DNA from: Saprospiraceae bacterium
Lineage (GTDB): Bacteria > Bacteroidota > Bacteroidia > Chitinophagales > Saprospiraceae
Length of the DNA stretch: 53,072 bases
Assembly (NCBI GenBank): GCA_027080725.1
Contig: JALWRC010000074.1
Coordinates: 1 to 53,072 of the forward strand
Direction: 5' to 3'
The notes beneath the pieces were generated by a model. That model was not told the DNA's origin. It saw only the letters and a list, made by a program, of their open reading frames with translations, and made no database searches. This document shows, piece by piece, positions 5,722-14,750 of this stretch (within the stretch, counting starts at the first letter, position 1; every line of letters begins with the position of its first letter). The position numbers and the translations under genes are program-made.

Positions 5722-8385
5722 CTACTCGTCTATTTCCTCTACTTCTGCTTCTTCGATGTCTTCCTCCTGCTCCTTACGAGGTGCTTGTTCGATGGTGAAG
5801 GTAAATGCCCCTTTGCTATCGGCGTCCACACGGATGGTGTCTCCTTCGTCAAACTTGTTGCCGAGGAGGAATTTTGCCAGCTCATTCACAATGTATTTCT
5901 GAATGGCTCTACGCATAGGCCGTGCCCCAAACTGCGGGTCATATCCGTATTGGACGAGCAAATCGTATGCGGCATCGGAAACATCGAGTGACAGTCCCTT
6001 CGAATTCAGATTCTTGATGAGTCCCTTCATCATGAGATGGGCTATTTTCTTTATCTGCTTTCTTGTCAGCGGAAGGAACATAATCTTTTCGTCGATTCTA
6101 TTCAAGAATTCCGGTCTCATCTCCTGTTTGAGGATGTCGAAGACTTCTTTCTCGACATTGGTGACGACATCTTTCTGCTGACTTTCGGAGAGTTCGTCAT
6201 AATCCTCGAGATTGTCGAGGATATTTTGGGCCCCGAGATTGGAGGTCATGATGATGATGACGTTTCTGAAGTCAGCGGTTCGTCCTTTGTTGTCGGTAAG
6301 TCTTCCGTCGTCGAGGACTTGCAGAAGGATGTTGAACACGTCCGGATGTGCCTTTTCGATTTCGTCTAAGAGCACGATTTGGTACGGGCGACGTCGTACG
6401 GCCTCCGTCAATTGTCCCCCTTCATCGTATCCGACATAGCCGGGAGGGGCTCCGATTAATCTGGAGACCGCATGGCGTTCTTGAAACTCACTCATATCTA
6501 TCCTTGTCATGGCGTGCTCATCATCAAACAACTGATCGGCCAAGGCTTTGGCCAACTCGGTTTTTCCCACTCCGGTAGGACCGAGGAAGATAAAGGAGCC
6601 GATGGGCTTGTTGTTATCCTGGAGGCCTGCCCGGCTTCTTCTGACGGCATCCGATACGGCGCGGACGGCCTGTTCTTGACCGATGACGCGCTTTGCCAAT
6701 TCATCTTCGAGATGGAGAAGCTTTTCCTGTTCGCTCTTCAGCATTTTATCCACAGGTATGCCGGTCCATTTGGCGACGACCTCCGCCACATCGTTGGCGG
6801 TGACCTCTTCGTTGGTGAAGCGGCTCTCCTGATGATGTAGTTTTTCTTCGGCGACTTTGAGCATGGCTCGCTTCTCTTCGAGTAAACCGTAGCGTATTTT
6901 GGCGACCAACTCGTAGTTGCCTTCGCGCTCGGCTCTCTCAGCTTGATGCTCGAGGTCCTCAATCTCCTTCTTAATGGCCTGAATGGTATCGACAATTTCT
7001 TTTTCCTGCTGCCATTTAGCCGTGATGCTATCCAGCTTTTGTTTGAGGTTGGCGATTTCTTCTTCGAGGGCTTTTCGTTTTTTAGTGAGCTTTTCCCTTT
7101 TTACGGCCTCGCGTTCGATTTCGAGTTGTCGAAGTTTTCGCTCGAGCTCGTCGATCTCTTCCGGCACAGAATCGAGTTCCAGTCGCAATTTTGCCGCTGC
7201 TTCATCTATGAGGTCTATGGCCTTGTCGGGCAATTTGCGTTCGGCAATGTATCGATGAGAGAGCTGGGCTGCGGCCACGATCGCTTCATCAAGGATTTTG
7301 ATTTTATGAAAGTTCTCGTATTTTTCCTTGAGTCCACGCAAGATAGAGATGGTGTCTTCCACGCTGGGTTCGTCGATATAAACGGTTTGAAACCGGCGCA
7401 CCAGCGCTTTGTCATTCTCAAAATGCTTCTGATACTCATCCAAGGTCGTAGCGCCGATAGTATGGACTTCTCCCCGTGCTAAGGCCGGCTTGAGGATATT
7501 GGCGGCATCCATGGCGCCCCCTCCACCGCCTGCACCGACCAGGGTATGAATCTCATCTATAAAAAGGATGATTTCCCCATCGGATTCTTTGACCTCTTTC
7601 ATCACTGCCTTCAGCCGCTCTTCAAACTCACCTTTGTATTTGGCCCCGGCGATGAGCGCGGCGAGGTCCAAAGCAAATATCTTTTTGGTACGCAGATTCT
7701 CCGGTACATCCCCGCGCACAATACGCCAGGCAATGCCTTCTACGATGGCGGTCTTACCGACTCCGGCTTCCCCGATTAACAGAGGATTGTTTTTCTTCCT
7801 GCGGGAGAGAATTTGGAGGATGCGGCGAATTTCGTCGTCTCTTCCGATGATTGGATCCAGTTTTCCGGACTCCGCCCGTTCGTTGAGATCAATCGCGTAT
7901 TTGGACAGCGATTGGTATTGGTTTTCGGCGTGGGGACTGTCCACGGTCCGTCCTTGTCGCAGCTCTTGTATCGCCTGTTTTAAGGTTTGCGGTGTGATAC
8001 CGTGCTCTTTGAGGAGGCGTGCCGTTGCGTCTTTTCCGGAAGCGATGGCCAGTAATAAGACCTCCATGGAGACGTACTCGTCCCCAAAGCTTTTCATGAG
8101 TTCGAGTGCCTTTTGGAAAGCAGTTTGGGCATCATGGGTAAAATTGGGTTTTGCTCCCCCCGTCGAGCGAGGATATTTTTCAAGCGCTTGCTCCACAGCA
8201 GCCATGACCGCAGGAGCATTGGCTCCCGTCTTTTCCAAAAGGTATTCGACCAATTTTTTGTCTTTGTCGTACAGCCCTTTGACCAAGTGCATGGTATCGG
8301 CAGAGCTGTTGCCCAATGCTTTGGCATGCTCGATGGCATTGAGTGCTCCCTCCTGGGCCCCGACAGTAAATTTTTCCAGATTCAT
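5722..8385 (-). CDS. clpB: ATP-dependent disaggregase ClpB
   Basis: A hexameric AAA+ chaperone that works with DnaK to dissolve protein aggregates after heat stress. The order is Clp N-domain (MNLEKFTVGAQEGALNAIEH), first AAA+ with Walker A GEAGVGKT near residue 205 and Walker B ILFIDEIH, the coiled-coil middle domain with many charged repeats, then the second AAA+ with GPTGVGKT and LLDEIEKAHPDVFNILLQV, and an acidic tail (EEDIEEAEVEEIDE). At 887 residues it has normal length for the family. The start at 8385 is chosen because it gives the conserved N-domain; an upstream ATG at 8532 would add 49 unconserved residues. A -7-like TACCTTTG (complement of 8563-8570) lies upstream and would give a leader of about 170 nt. 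Confidence 0.97.
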   Translation of the reverse strand: MNLEKFTVGAQEGALNAIEHAKALGNSSADTMHLVKGLYDKDKKLVEYLLEKTGANAPAVMAAVEQALEKYPRSTGGAKPNFTHDAQTAFQKALELMKSFGDEYVSMEVLLLAIASGKDATARLLKEHGITPQTLKQAIQELRQGRTVDSPHAENQYQSLSKYAIDLNERAESGKLDPIIGRDDEIRRILQILSRRKKNNPLLIGEAGVGKTAIVEGIAWRIVRGDVPENLRTKKIFALDLAALIAGAKYKGEFEERLKAVMKEVKESDGEIILFIDEIHTLVGAGGGGGAMDAANILKPALARGEVHTIGATTLDEYQKHFENDKALVRRFQTVYIDEPSVEDTISILRGLKEKYENFHKIKILDEAIVAAAQLSHRYIAERKLPDKAIDLIDEAAAKLRLELDSVPEEIDELERKLRQLEIEREAVKREKLTKKRKALEEEIANLKQKLDSITAKWQQEKEIVDTIQAIKKEIEDLEHQAERAEREGNYELVAKIRYGLLEEKRAMLKVAEEKLHHQESRFTNEEVTANDVAEVVAKWTGIPVDKMLKSEQEKLLHLEDELAKRVIGQEQAVRAVSDAVRRSRAGLQDNNKPIGSFIFLGPTGVGKTELAKALADQLFDDEHAMTRIDMSEFQERHAVSRLIGAPPGYVGYDEGGQLTEAVRRRPYQIVLLDEIEKAHPDVFNILLQVLDDGRLTDNKGRTADFRNVIIIMTSNLGAQNILDNLEDYDELSESQQKDVVTNVEKEVFDILKQEMRPEFLNRIDEKIMFLPLTRKQIKKIAHLMMKGLIKNLNSKGLSLDVSDAAYDLLVQYGYDPQFGARPMRRAIQKYIVNELAKFLLGNKFDEGDTIRVDADSKGAFTFTIEQAPRKEQEEDIEEAEVEEIDE

Positions 8386-9091
8386 ATTTTTCAATTTTTT
8401 TGTTATTCTAATGGATTGCGTACGAAACACCTTAACACCTGTTTCCTCTCCCGGCATGGCATCGCCGGATTTGATTTTTTCCGTTTCAAGGTTTGAAATC
8501 GTACACTCTTCTCCTATCAATAATACGTCCATTTCAACAGAATGGACAATTTGGCAGATAGAGCAAAGGTAATATGTGTCATTAAGGCAGGAGTTGAATT
8601 TTGGATGCTGTCAAGAATACTCGTTAGGCCGTTGAGCGAGGAGATGTGTGTATTACATAGTGCATCCATCTAAGACAAACCGCTGGGATGAACCCCGACC
8701 CCAAAGCTGACGAAGGAAGACTTGGGAGCGGAGATTTACAAGAAGATTTATTGAGCAGGAAGGATTGGAGATTTGTGATTTTGCTCTACGCTATATGTAG
8801 TATAGGCACACGCACGTTTTATTACTTTTGAAACCGGCATTTGGAAATCTATTTGAAGTCCTTAAAAGACATAAATCTTATAACGCTATAGCGTCACAAG
8901 TTGTGTTCTATAACATCGTATTGTCTCAGGCTATAAAGGAGAGGAGGAGAGGTGCCTGTGCTGACGTGGCGGTATGAGGTTGTAAAAAAAGTGCAGTTTT
9001 TAACACACACTTATATTTGTGTTTATCAGATTATTTAGTAAATTTACAGCTCTTAAATTATATATTGTCAAAACAAAACCCAAGCTTTTCC
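8386..9091. other. Divergent intergenic region between clpB and a membrane protein gene
   Basis: It should carry the clpB promoter on the minus strand and the promoter of the 9092 gene on the plus strand. TATATTTG at 9012-9019 matches the Bacteroidota -7 consensus TAnnTTTG, but I see no good -33 TTTG at the expected distance. One inverted family 3 repeat lies at 8876-8905. No gene seen. Confidence 0.4.
8876..8905 (-). repeat. Single family 3 30-bp repeat
   Basis: On the minus strand it reads CACAACTTGTGACGC, then TATAGCGTTATAAG. It differs from the second unit at 3160-3189 at only a few positions, with GCTATAGC replacing the palindrome GCTGCAGC, a change that preserves the symmetry. Confidence 0.7.
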
Positions 9092-9700
9092 ATGAAAAAT
9101 CAAGTTTTCCCCATAAGGGAGAATACGCATAAAGTTTTTGGATTTTATGATAGTGAAATTATCCTGAGTTCTAAAAACCACAAAACTTTTGATGAATTAC
9201 TATCTGCGGCGGACAAGCCCGGAGCCCTTCAGACGGTGACCATTATCCCTATGGATGACGTTCATGCGTTGTTTTACAATACGGAAGAGGATACCTTCAC
9301 CATTCACTTTGATAAGAATGGCAAGAACAAAAAGCAAAAGATTGAACTCAAAGACAAGGAAAACAGAGAAGAGATTATTGAGGAAATAGCTGCCTTGAAC
9401 GGTTTTGACAAGACGGAAACCGTTGAATCTAAGGGGAAACCCTTGTTTTTTAACCTCTTGGCAATTGCCTGTATTGGAGGATTGACTTGGTATGCCAGAA
9501 TGATGGCTACCGGCCCTACTGATAGCGACATAGAAACAACGTGGAGAAGAAGTGTATTGAAACTTAGGGCTATCGCTCGAATTGGGCATTGGTTAGGCCC
9601 CACCGGGGTTACGGTCATAGGGGGGGTGATTTTGTTAGCCTTGATAGCAATGACCTATACCCGTTTTAAAAATCCGGCATTGGATATTACTTATAAATAA
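9092..9700 (+). CDS. Uncharacterised protein with two C-terminal membrane segments
   Basis: A 202-residue protein of unknown family. Residues 1-125 are hydrophilic, with a Lys/Glu-rich stretch (DKNGKNKKQKIELKDKENRE). Two membrane segments follow: FFNLLAIACIGGLTWYARMM and, near the end, VTVIGGVILLALIAMTY. The start MKNQVFPIREN at 9092 is preferred; an upstream frame from 9017 adds 25 unconvincing residues. It lies 17 bp before a small two-TM protein that resembles Imm17, so the two are probably co-transcribed and may form one membrane module. Confidence 0.7.
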   Translation: MKNQVFPIRENTHKVFGFYDSEIILSSKNHKTFDELLSAADKPGALQTVTIIPMDDVHALFYNTEEDTFTIHFDKNGKNKKQKIELKDKENREEIIEEIAALNGFDKTETVESKGKPLFFNLLAIACIGGLTWYARMMATGPTDSDIETTWRRSVLKLRAIARIGHWLGPTGVTVIGGVILLALIAMTYTRFKNPALDITYK

Positions 9701-9717
9701 TAAAAGCTAATTAAAAG

Positions 9718-9924
9718 ATGACATTCGACAATCATACCATTCAGGTAATTATTTTCTTTGCTGTGGGATTATTCTCAATCATTGGAAGTGTATTAGATTG
9801 GAATTATTTTTTGGAACATCGAAGAGCAAGATTGATTATGAGATTGCTCGGTCGTAAAGGTGCCCGTATATTTTATACACTTATGGGTATTGGGATGTTA
9901 TACCTCGGTTATCGTATGATGTAG
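9718..9924 (+). CDS. Imm17-like small two-TM protein
   Basis: A 68-residue membrane protein. The first segment is VIIFFAVGLFSIIGSVLDW, followed by NYFLEHRRARLIMRLLGRKG and a second segment ending YLGYRMM. The layout 'W-x-x-F/Y, HRRAR, LGRxGARIFY' matches my memory of the Imm17 family, putative immunity proteins of polymorphic toxin systems, which are also two-TM proteins of this size. No toxin gene is nearby, so an immunity role is only inferred. It follows the 9092 gene closely and probably shares its transcript. Confidence 0.6.
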   Translation: MTFDNHTIQVIIFFAVGLFSIIGSVLDWNYFLEHRRARLIMRLLGRKGARIFYTLMGIGMLYLGYRMM

Positions 9925-10473
9925 TACAGCATCAGACGTGCTATTCCGTAAGGAGATTCTTGTGCCCCGTACAAGAAAGAAAAGTAGCTATATTATTACT
10001 TCATTCTATCTATGTGCTTCTTGAGTCCACTCGGGATAGTAAGCAATTGTCACCGGTATCTCAGGTATTAAGTTCGATTAAAGATTTTTGGATAGTTTTT
10101 TGCTTGAAATGGTAGCCTACGAGTAAGCCCTCAATTCATTATAAAACAGTCAAAAGAAGAACAAAAGATCGCGTATTTTCAGACAATATCTTTCTCCTTT
10201 TTCTCGCCCAATAGGGTTAAAGTATCGTTAAATTTTCGTTTTGTAAGATATTTTAGAAGGTTTTTATGTTTAGATAGCAACACGATCAGAAAGCTGACCG
10301 TTTGAACAATAAATCTACCCGTTTACTCATTTGTACGCCTCTATTTATTGGAAAAACACTACTTTTGAGCCGTTTTATAAGCGCGTGTTTGCCAATGTTT
10401 CGAAAGTATTGAGGCGGACAGGAGTAGAGATAATATAGATGATGTACCATTTCATAACAAAAAAATACTATAC
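9925..10473. other. Intergenic region before the OmpH/Skp genes
   Basis: This 549-bp gap has no convincing gene. Near 9945-9985 a segment (CCGTAAGG..GTGCCCCGTAC) resembles the REP-like sequence at 14480-14536. TACTTTTG at 10360-10367 matches the -7 consensus TAnnTTTG. A one-mismatch copy of the dispersed 13-mer (ACCATTTCATAAC) is at 10446-10458, just before the first Skp gene. Confidence 0.4.
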
Positions 10474-10992
10474 ATGAAATCAGCTTTTTTCTCATTATTG
10501 ATTATGCTCGTCGCATTGGGGACAACTTCCGCACAACGGTTTGCTATCGTCGATGTCGCTAAAATTATGGATAACATGGAAGAATACACTGCCGCCCAAA
10601 AACAGCTGGACCAAATTGCTGCCAAATGGCGCCAGGAGATCTCCGAGCAATACGATGAAGTGCGCAGTTTGTACAATAAATATCAAGCCGAACAGGTATT
10701 GCTCAGCGATGACGAACGAAAAGCCAAAGAAGAGGAGATTACCGCCAAGGAAAAGGAAGTGATGGACCTCCAAAAGCAACGATTCGGCCAGGACGGAGAC
10801 CTCTTTCGCAAAAGACAGGAACTCGTCCAACCCATTCAGGATCGCGTGCAAGCCGCGATATCGGAGTATGCAGACCAAAAGGGATACGATGCGATATTGG
10901 ATAAGAGCATAAACGTAGGAATCCTGTACGTCAGCGATGACATAGATAAGACCAAACAAATCATGGCAAAACTCGGCATTAAAGCCAAATAA
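10474..10992 (+). CDS. OmpH/Skp-family periplasmic chaperone, copy 1
   Basis: Skp-like proteins hold unfolded outer-membrane proteins in the periplasm. This 172-residue protein has a signal peptide (SLLIMLVALGTTSAQ, cleaved after about residue 20), then RFAIVDVAKIMDNM, the typical first strand and helix. A long, charged coiled coil forms the arms, followed by a conserved C-terminal return (YDAILDKSINVGILYV). It is followed 46 bp downstream by a paralogue and then murI, a gene order common in Bacteroidota. The two copies are diverged, so the duplication is old. Confidence 0.9.
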   Translation: MKSAFFSLLIMLVALGTTSAQRFAIVDVAKIMDNMEEYTAAQKQLDQIAAKWRQEISEQYDEVRSLYNKYQAEQVLLSDDERKAKEEEITAKEKEVMDLQKQRFGQDGDLFRKRQELVQPIQDRVQAAISEYADQKGYDAILDKSINVGILYVSDDIDKTKQIMAKLGIKAK

Positions 10993-11038
10993 TAATTGTA
11001 GTTTTGCACCTCATTTTTTATTCATTTAAACCAACAAC

Positions 11039-11548
11039 ATGAAATTTTTAAAGCACATTTTAATAATGGGAGCGCTTTTGCTGTCCGTTTCAGCAGTATC
11101 AGCTCAAATGAAGATCGGCTATGTCAATAGTCAGGATCTCCTGGCGGACTTGCCGGAAGTAAAGCAAGCGCAAGCCAACCTCAAATCCCTCGAACAACAA
11201 CTCCAAAAGAAAGGCCAGGGAATGGTCGAGGCCCTTCAGAAAAAATATGCCCAGTTGCAACAAAAGGAGCAACAAGGGATGTTGGCTCCCAAGGAGGTAG
11301 AGACCCAAGCAGCTAAACTCAAACAAGAAGAGCAAAAGCTCGGTCAGTTCCAACAACAAATGCAAGAGCAATTGCTCAAAAAACAGCAAGAACTGATGGA
11401 GCCGGTGATCAATAAGATTAAAGCCGCCATCGCTGAAGTAGCCAAAGAGAATGGATATACTTATATCTTGGATAACTCGGCTGGAATGGTGCTCTATGGC
11501 GAACCATCTTACGATGTTTCTGCCATGGTAAAAGCGAAGTTGAAATAA
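11039..11548 (+). CDS. OmpH/Skp-family periplasmic chaperone, copy 2
   Basis: A 169-residue paralogue of the preceding gene. Signal peptide ILIMGALLLSVSAVSAQ, then MKIGYVNSQDLLADLPEV, which matches the OmpH/Skp start. The arms are very rich in Gln and Lys (for example EQKLGQFQQQMQEQLLKKQQ), and the return segment is YTYILDNSAGMVLYG. Probably in one operon with copy 1 and perhaps murI, whose start lies 93 bp further on. Confidence 0.9.
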   Translation: MKFLKHILIMGALLLSVSAVSAQMKIGYVNSQDLLADLPEVKQAQANLKSLEQQLQKKGQGMVEALQKKYAQLQQKEQQGMLAPKEVETQAAKLKQEEQKLGQFQQQMQEQLLKKQQELMEPVINKIKAAIAEVAKENGYTYILDNSAGMVLYGEPSYDVSAMVKAKLK

Positions 11549-11641
11549 CACTCCACCACCGGATTATTGGCCGCATGGATTATAAAGTGGCCCATCATCC
11601 CTATCGTGGGTTCTACTTAAAATGTTTGCCATAAGAACTTA

Positions 11642-12457
11642 ATGAGCCAAACAAAACCCATAGGAATATTTGATTCCGGCATTGGCGGCCTCACGGTCGC
11701 CAATGCTGTTATTAGCCGTCTGCCCAAGGAGCAGATTATTTACTTTGGGGATACCGTGCACCTGCCATATGGCGACAAATCAAAGGATTCTATCAATTAC
11801 TATGCGCTGAGAATAACGCGCTATTTGCTGGACAAAGGCTGCAAAGCCATTGTCATCGCTTGCAACACCGCTTCGGCTGCAGCATACCGGACCCTTGTTG
11901 ATTTCTTTGACCGGGAGACCATTATCGTCAATGTCGTCGATCCCCTCGTTGAGGCGGCGATCAAACGGAATGCGCGCAAGGTGGGCATTATCGGTACAAA
12001 ACTCACGATAGAGTCCGGGGTATACCAGCAGCAGTTGCATACCCTGGCTCCGGAGATGGAGGTCACCGCCCTGCCTACACCTCTTTTGGCGCCCATGATA
12101 GAGGAGGGATTTATCAATAACTCAGTGAGCAATGTCGTATTGAAGGAATACCTGCACCACGCGATGTTTGATGGGATGGATGCCCTACTGTTGGCATGTA
12201 CGCATTATGCTTTGATCAAACCCCAAATTCAGGATTTGCTTCCGGGAGTGGAGATCATCGATACCGCCGATACCACCGCGCGGTACCTCCAACGGCAACT
12301 CTCCGAACACCAACTCTTAAACACTTTTCCCCAACAGGAAGAACACCATTTTATTGTCTCGGACTTTACTCCGACATTCGAAGAGACCACCGCCCTCTTC
12401 TTCAAAGATGCCGTCCACCTCGAGGAGGACAACATCTGGAGGCAACAGAAATGGTAG
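11642..12457 (+). CDS. murI: Glutamate racemase
   Basis: It makes D-glutamate for peptidoglycan. The 271-residue protein shows GIFDSGIGGLTV (8-19) with catalytic Asp11, the first catalytic cysteine Cys74 in ACNTASA and the second Cys186 in LLACTHYAL, the two-base pair of cofactor-independent racemases. GDTVHLPYG (36-44) is the substrate loop. Length is normal. It ends only 11 bp before the convergent purF stop with no obvious terminator hairpin between them, so the two transcripts should overlap. Confidence 0.95.
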   Translation: MSQTKPIGIFDSGIGGLTVANAVISRLPKEQIIYFGDTVHLPYGDKSKDSINYYALRITRYLLDKGCKAIVIACNTASAAAYRTLVDFFDRETIIVNVVDPLVEAAIKRNARKVGIIGTKLTIESGVYQQQLHTLAPEMEVTALPTPLLAPMIEEGFINNSVSNVVLKEYLHHAMFDGMDALLLACTHYALIKPQIQDLLPGVEIIDTADTTARYLQRQLSEHQLLNTFPQQEEHHFIVSDFTPTFEETTALFFKDAVHLEEDNIWRQQKW

Positions 12458-12468
12458 GCAAGCACCCT

Positions 12469-14367
12469 TTAATACGCCCGCACATTCTTCTTCTCCATAT
12501 AATTCATAAATGCCCGGTTGGCAATACTATTGCCACCGGGAGTGGGATAATTGCCGGTGAAGTACCAATCACCCAAATGATCCGGACACGCTCGATGGAG
12601 ATCCTCAATCGACTGATAAATGATAGTCAACTCCACCTTCAAGTCCTTAGGACGTAGCATCTCTGCTATTTTATCCGATATCTGTTGGGCCGTGAATTGA
12701 TCGTAGAGCACTTTTACTTCATTCTCCCTCTGGTCCAATGGAAGCTTCATGGAGGCCTTGCAGCGATTGTAAACCTGCTCCAATTGATTTTCCTGCCCCT
12801 TATCCTTCAACAACGAGACCATCGCCTGAAACGCAATGAACTCTTGCATCTTACTCATGTCAATGCCATAGCAGTCGGGATACCTGATCTGTGGTGCAGA
12901 ACTCACGACGACGATTTGTTTGGGCTTCAGACGAGCAACGATGCGGATGATACTGTCCCGAAGGGTGGTCCCCCTGACAATAGAGTCATCCAGCAAGACC
13001 AAAGAGTCTTGGTAATTGCGCACGATGCCGTAAGTGACATCGTAGACATGGGCCACTAAGTCTCCCCTGCTGTGGTCATCCGCGATAAATGTCCGCATCT
13101 TAGCATCTTTGACCACTATCTTCTCCACCCTCGGACGGTAAGCCAATATCTCCTTTAGAGCTTCATTGGACACTTTCCCGGCCTCAAAGGAGTTAATCTT
13201 CTCGCGTTTCATCCGGCTGAGTTGAAACTCCAGTTCATCGACCATTCCTCCGAAGGCCGTTTCCGCAGTATTGGGGATGTATGAAAAAACCGTATTCTTA
13301 TAATCGAAGTCTATCGCCTCCAATACCGGTTTTGCCAGATACTTCCCCAATGCTTTCCGCTCGAGATAAATATCTCTGTCATTGCCCCGGGAAAAATAAA
13401 TACGCTCGAAGGAGCACGCACTCAATTTAGGGGCAGGATCGAGACAGCTTCGAATGCCGATTCTCCCGTCCCTCTTTACGATGAGTGCACTACCGGCAGG
13501 TATCTCAAGGATGTCCTTGAATGACACATCCAGAGCCGTTTGGATGGCTGGTCGCTCTGACGCGGCTACGACAATCTCATCATCCTGATAATAATATGCC
13601 GGGCGAATGCCCCAAGGATCCCGGTAGACGAAAGCGTCGCCGTGCCCGATGATCCCCACTAAGGCCCATCCTCCGTCAAATTTTCGCGAAGCGCGTTGCA
13701 ATACCCGGGAGACGGAGAGCTTGTGAAAAATAAGCTCATTGAGCTCCTCCTTAGTGTATCCATTGGGTTTGTAAAGGTTGAATACCTTTTGAACCTCTTC
13801 ATCCAGGAAGTGACCGATTTTCTCCAAGATAGTTACAGTATCACTTTTCTCTATCGGATATTGACCGATTTCTACCAACTGATGAAAAAGCATATCCACA
13901 TTGGTGAGATTAAAATTGCCTGCCAAGACCAATGTCCGTGTTATCCAGTTGCTCTGTCTGATCTGCGGATGCACCGCCCGGATATCATTCTTACCATGGG
14001 TGGCGTACCGCAAGTGTCCCATCATCACTTCCCCCATGAATGGCATGTGGTCTTTGAGCCAGACCGTATCATTCTTCTGCTCCGGTGTGAGGTCGTTAAA
14101 ATTGGAATAAACATTATTAAAGAGCTCCGTGAGATTATTGGTCCCCATGGCTCGCTCCCTGTCCAGATAACGCTTGCCCGTAGGAGGGGTAAACTTTATC
14201 GTCGCAATACCGGAGCCATCCTGTCCTCGATTGCGTTGTTTTTGCATGAGAAGCTGGAGCTTATTGAGACCATAAAACGGGGTTCCGTACTTTTCCTTGT
14301 AGTAGGCAAGAGGCTTCAGCAGCCGAATGAATGCAATGCCGCATTCGTGCTTGATATTATCACTCAT
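12469..14367 (-). CDS. purF: Amidophosphoribosyltransferase (long Bacteroidota PurF)
   Basis: It catalyses the first step of purine synthesis, PRPP plus glutamine to phosphoribosylamine. The protein has 632 residues. It starts MSDNIKHECGIAF, so the catalytic N-terminal cysteine is Cys9 behind a short propeptide. The class II glutaminase domain contains RNRGQDGSGIAT and MMGHLRYATHG. The PRPP site near residue 460 is LVLLDDSIVRGTTLRDSI. It is longer than the roughly 500-residue E. coli enzyme, as is usual for this Bacteroidota group. It lies convergent to murI. Confidence 0.9.
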   Translation of the reverse strand: MSDNIKHECGIAFIRLLKPLAYYKEKYGTPFYGLNKLQLLMQKQRNRGQDGSGIATIKFTPPTGKRYLDRERAMGTNNLTELFNNVYSNFNDLTPEQKNDTVWLKDHMPFMGEVMMGHLRYATHGKNDIRAVHPQIRQSNWITRTLVLAGNFNLTNVDMLFHQLVEIGQYPIEKSDTVTILEKIGHFLDEEVQKVFNLYKPNGYTKEELNELIFHKLSVSRVLQRASRKFDGGWALVGIIGHGDAFVYRDPWGIRPAYYYQDDEIVVAASERPAIQTALDVSFKDILEIPAGSALIVKRDGRIGIRSCLDPAPKLSACSFERIYFSRGNDRDIYLERKALGKYLAKPVLEAIDFDYKNTVFSYIPNTAETAFGGMVDELEFQLSRMKREKINSFEAGKVSNEALKEILAYRPRVEKIVVKDAKMRTFIADDHSRGDLVAHVYDVTYGIVRNYQDSLVLLDDSIVRGTTLRDSIIRIVARLKPKQIVVVSSAPQIRYPDCYGIDMSKMQEFIAFQAMVSLLKDKGQENQLEQVYNRCKASMKLPLDQRENEVKVLYDQFTAQQISDKIAEMLRPKDLKVELTIIYQSIEDLHRACPDHLGDWYFTGNYPTPGGNSIANRAFMNYMEKKNVRAY

Positions 14368-14750
14368 GAGTCGTTATCTGATACATGCCGCAAAGCTACA
14401 TATTTTCTCAATAATTGTAAGAGGACTCCGCTTCCATTGTGGATTGCAAAATGCACATTTCTGATTTGATTACCTGCAATAATCCCGTAGGGATGCCATC
14501 TTTGTAGCCCCGTACGAGCGAAAACGAAGTACGGGGTAAATAGTGTATGCAAGAGGTTAAATGCTTGAGAAGTGTTGCTTGCAAAAATAGTGACAAAACA
14601 ATGCATTGGCATGTTTTTAGTGCAGTTTGTAATATACACCCTTTTAGAAGTGATAAATTATGCTTTCGACTTACCCGTCCATCCTATTCATTTCATACCA
14701 AAACATACTTGAAGCTGCGATCCAACCGTTGGTTCAATAAACAGTTTCAT
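14368..14750. other. Intergenic region with REP-like hairpin
   Basis: This 383-bp gap lies between the divergent starts of purF and tag. It contains the REP-like hairpin at 14480-14536 and a one-mismatch copy of the dispersed 13-mer near 14687-14699 (TTCATTTCATACC), 50 bp upstream of tag. No gene seen. Confidence 0.4.
14480..14536 (+). repeat. REP-like sequence with 8-bp hairpin
   Basis: An ATCCCGTAGGGAT palindrome (CCC/GGG arms) is followed by a hairpin in which CCCCGTAC (14508-14515) pairs with GTACGGGG (14529-14536). The wording 'CCCGTAGGGATGCCAT..TTGTAGCCCCG' is one I associate with dispersed repeats in Bacteroidota genomes. A degraded relative is at about 9945-9985. Confidence 0.55.

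Noticed and set aside
8386-8532. 49-residue N-terminal extension of ClpB
   Set aside because: The extension has no similarity to the Clp N-domain, and ClpB normally begins at MNLEKFT; the stretch is better read as a leader.
7568-8572. 334-codon plus-strand open frame opposite clpB
   Set aside because: It is entirely antisense to the conserved ClpB N-domain and first AAA+ domain. Its product is Ser/Arg-rich low-complexity sequence of the kind made by codon bias on the other strand.
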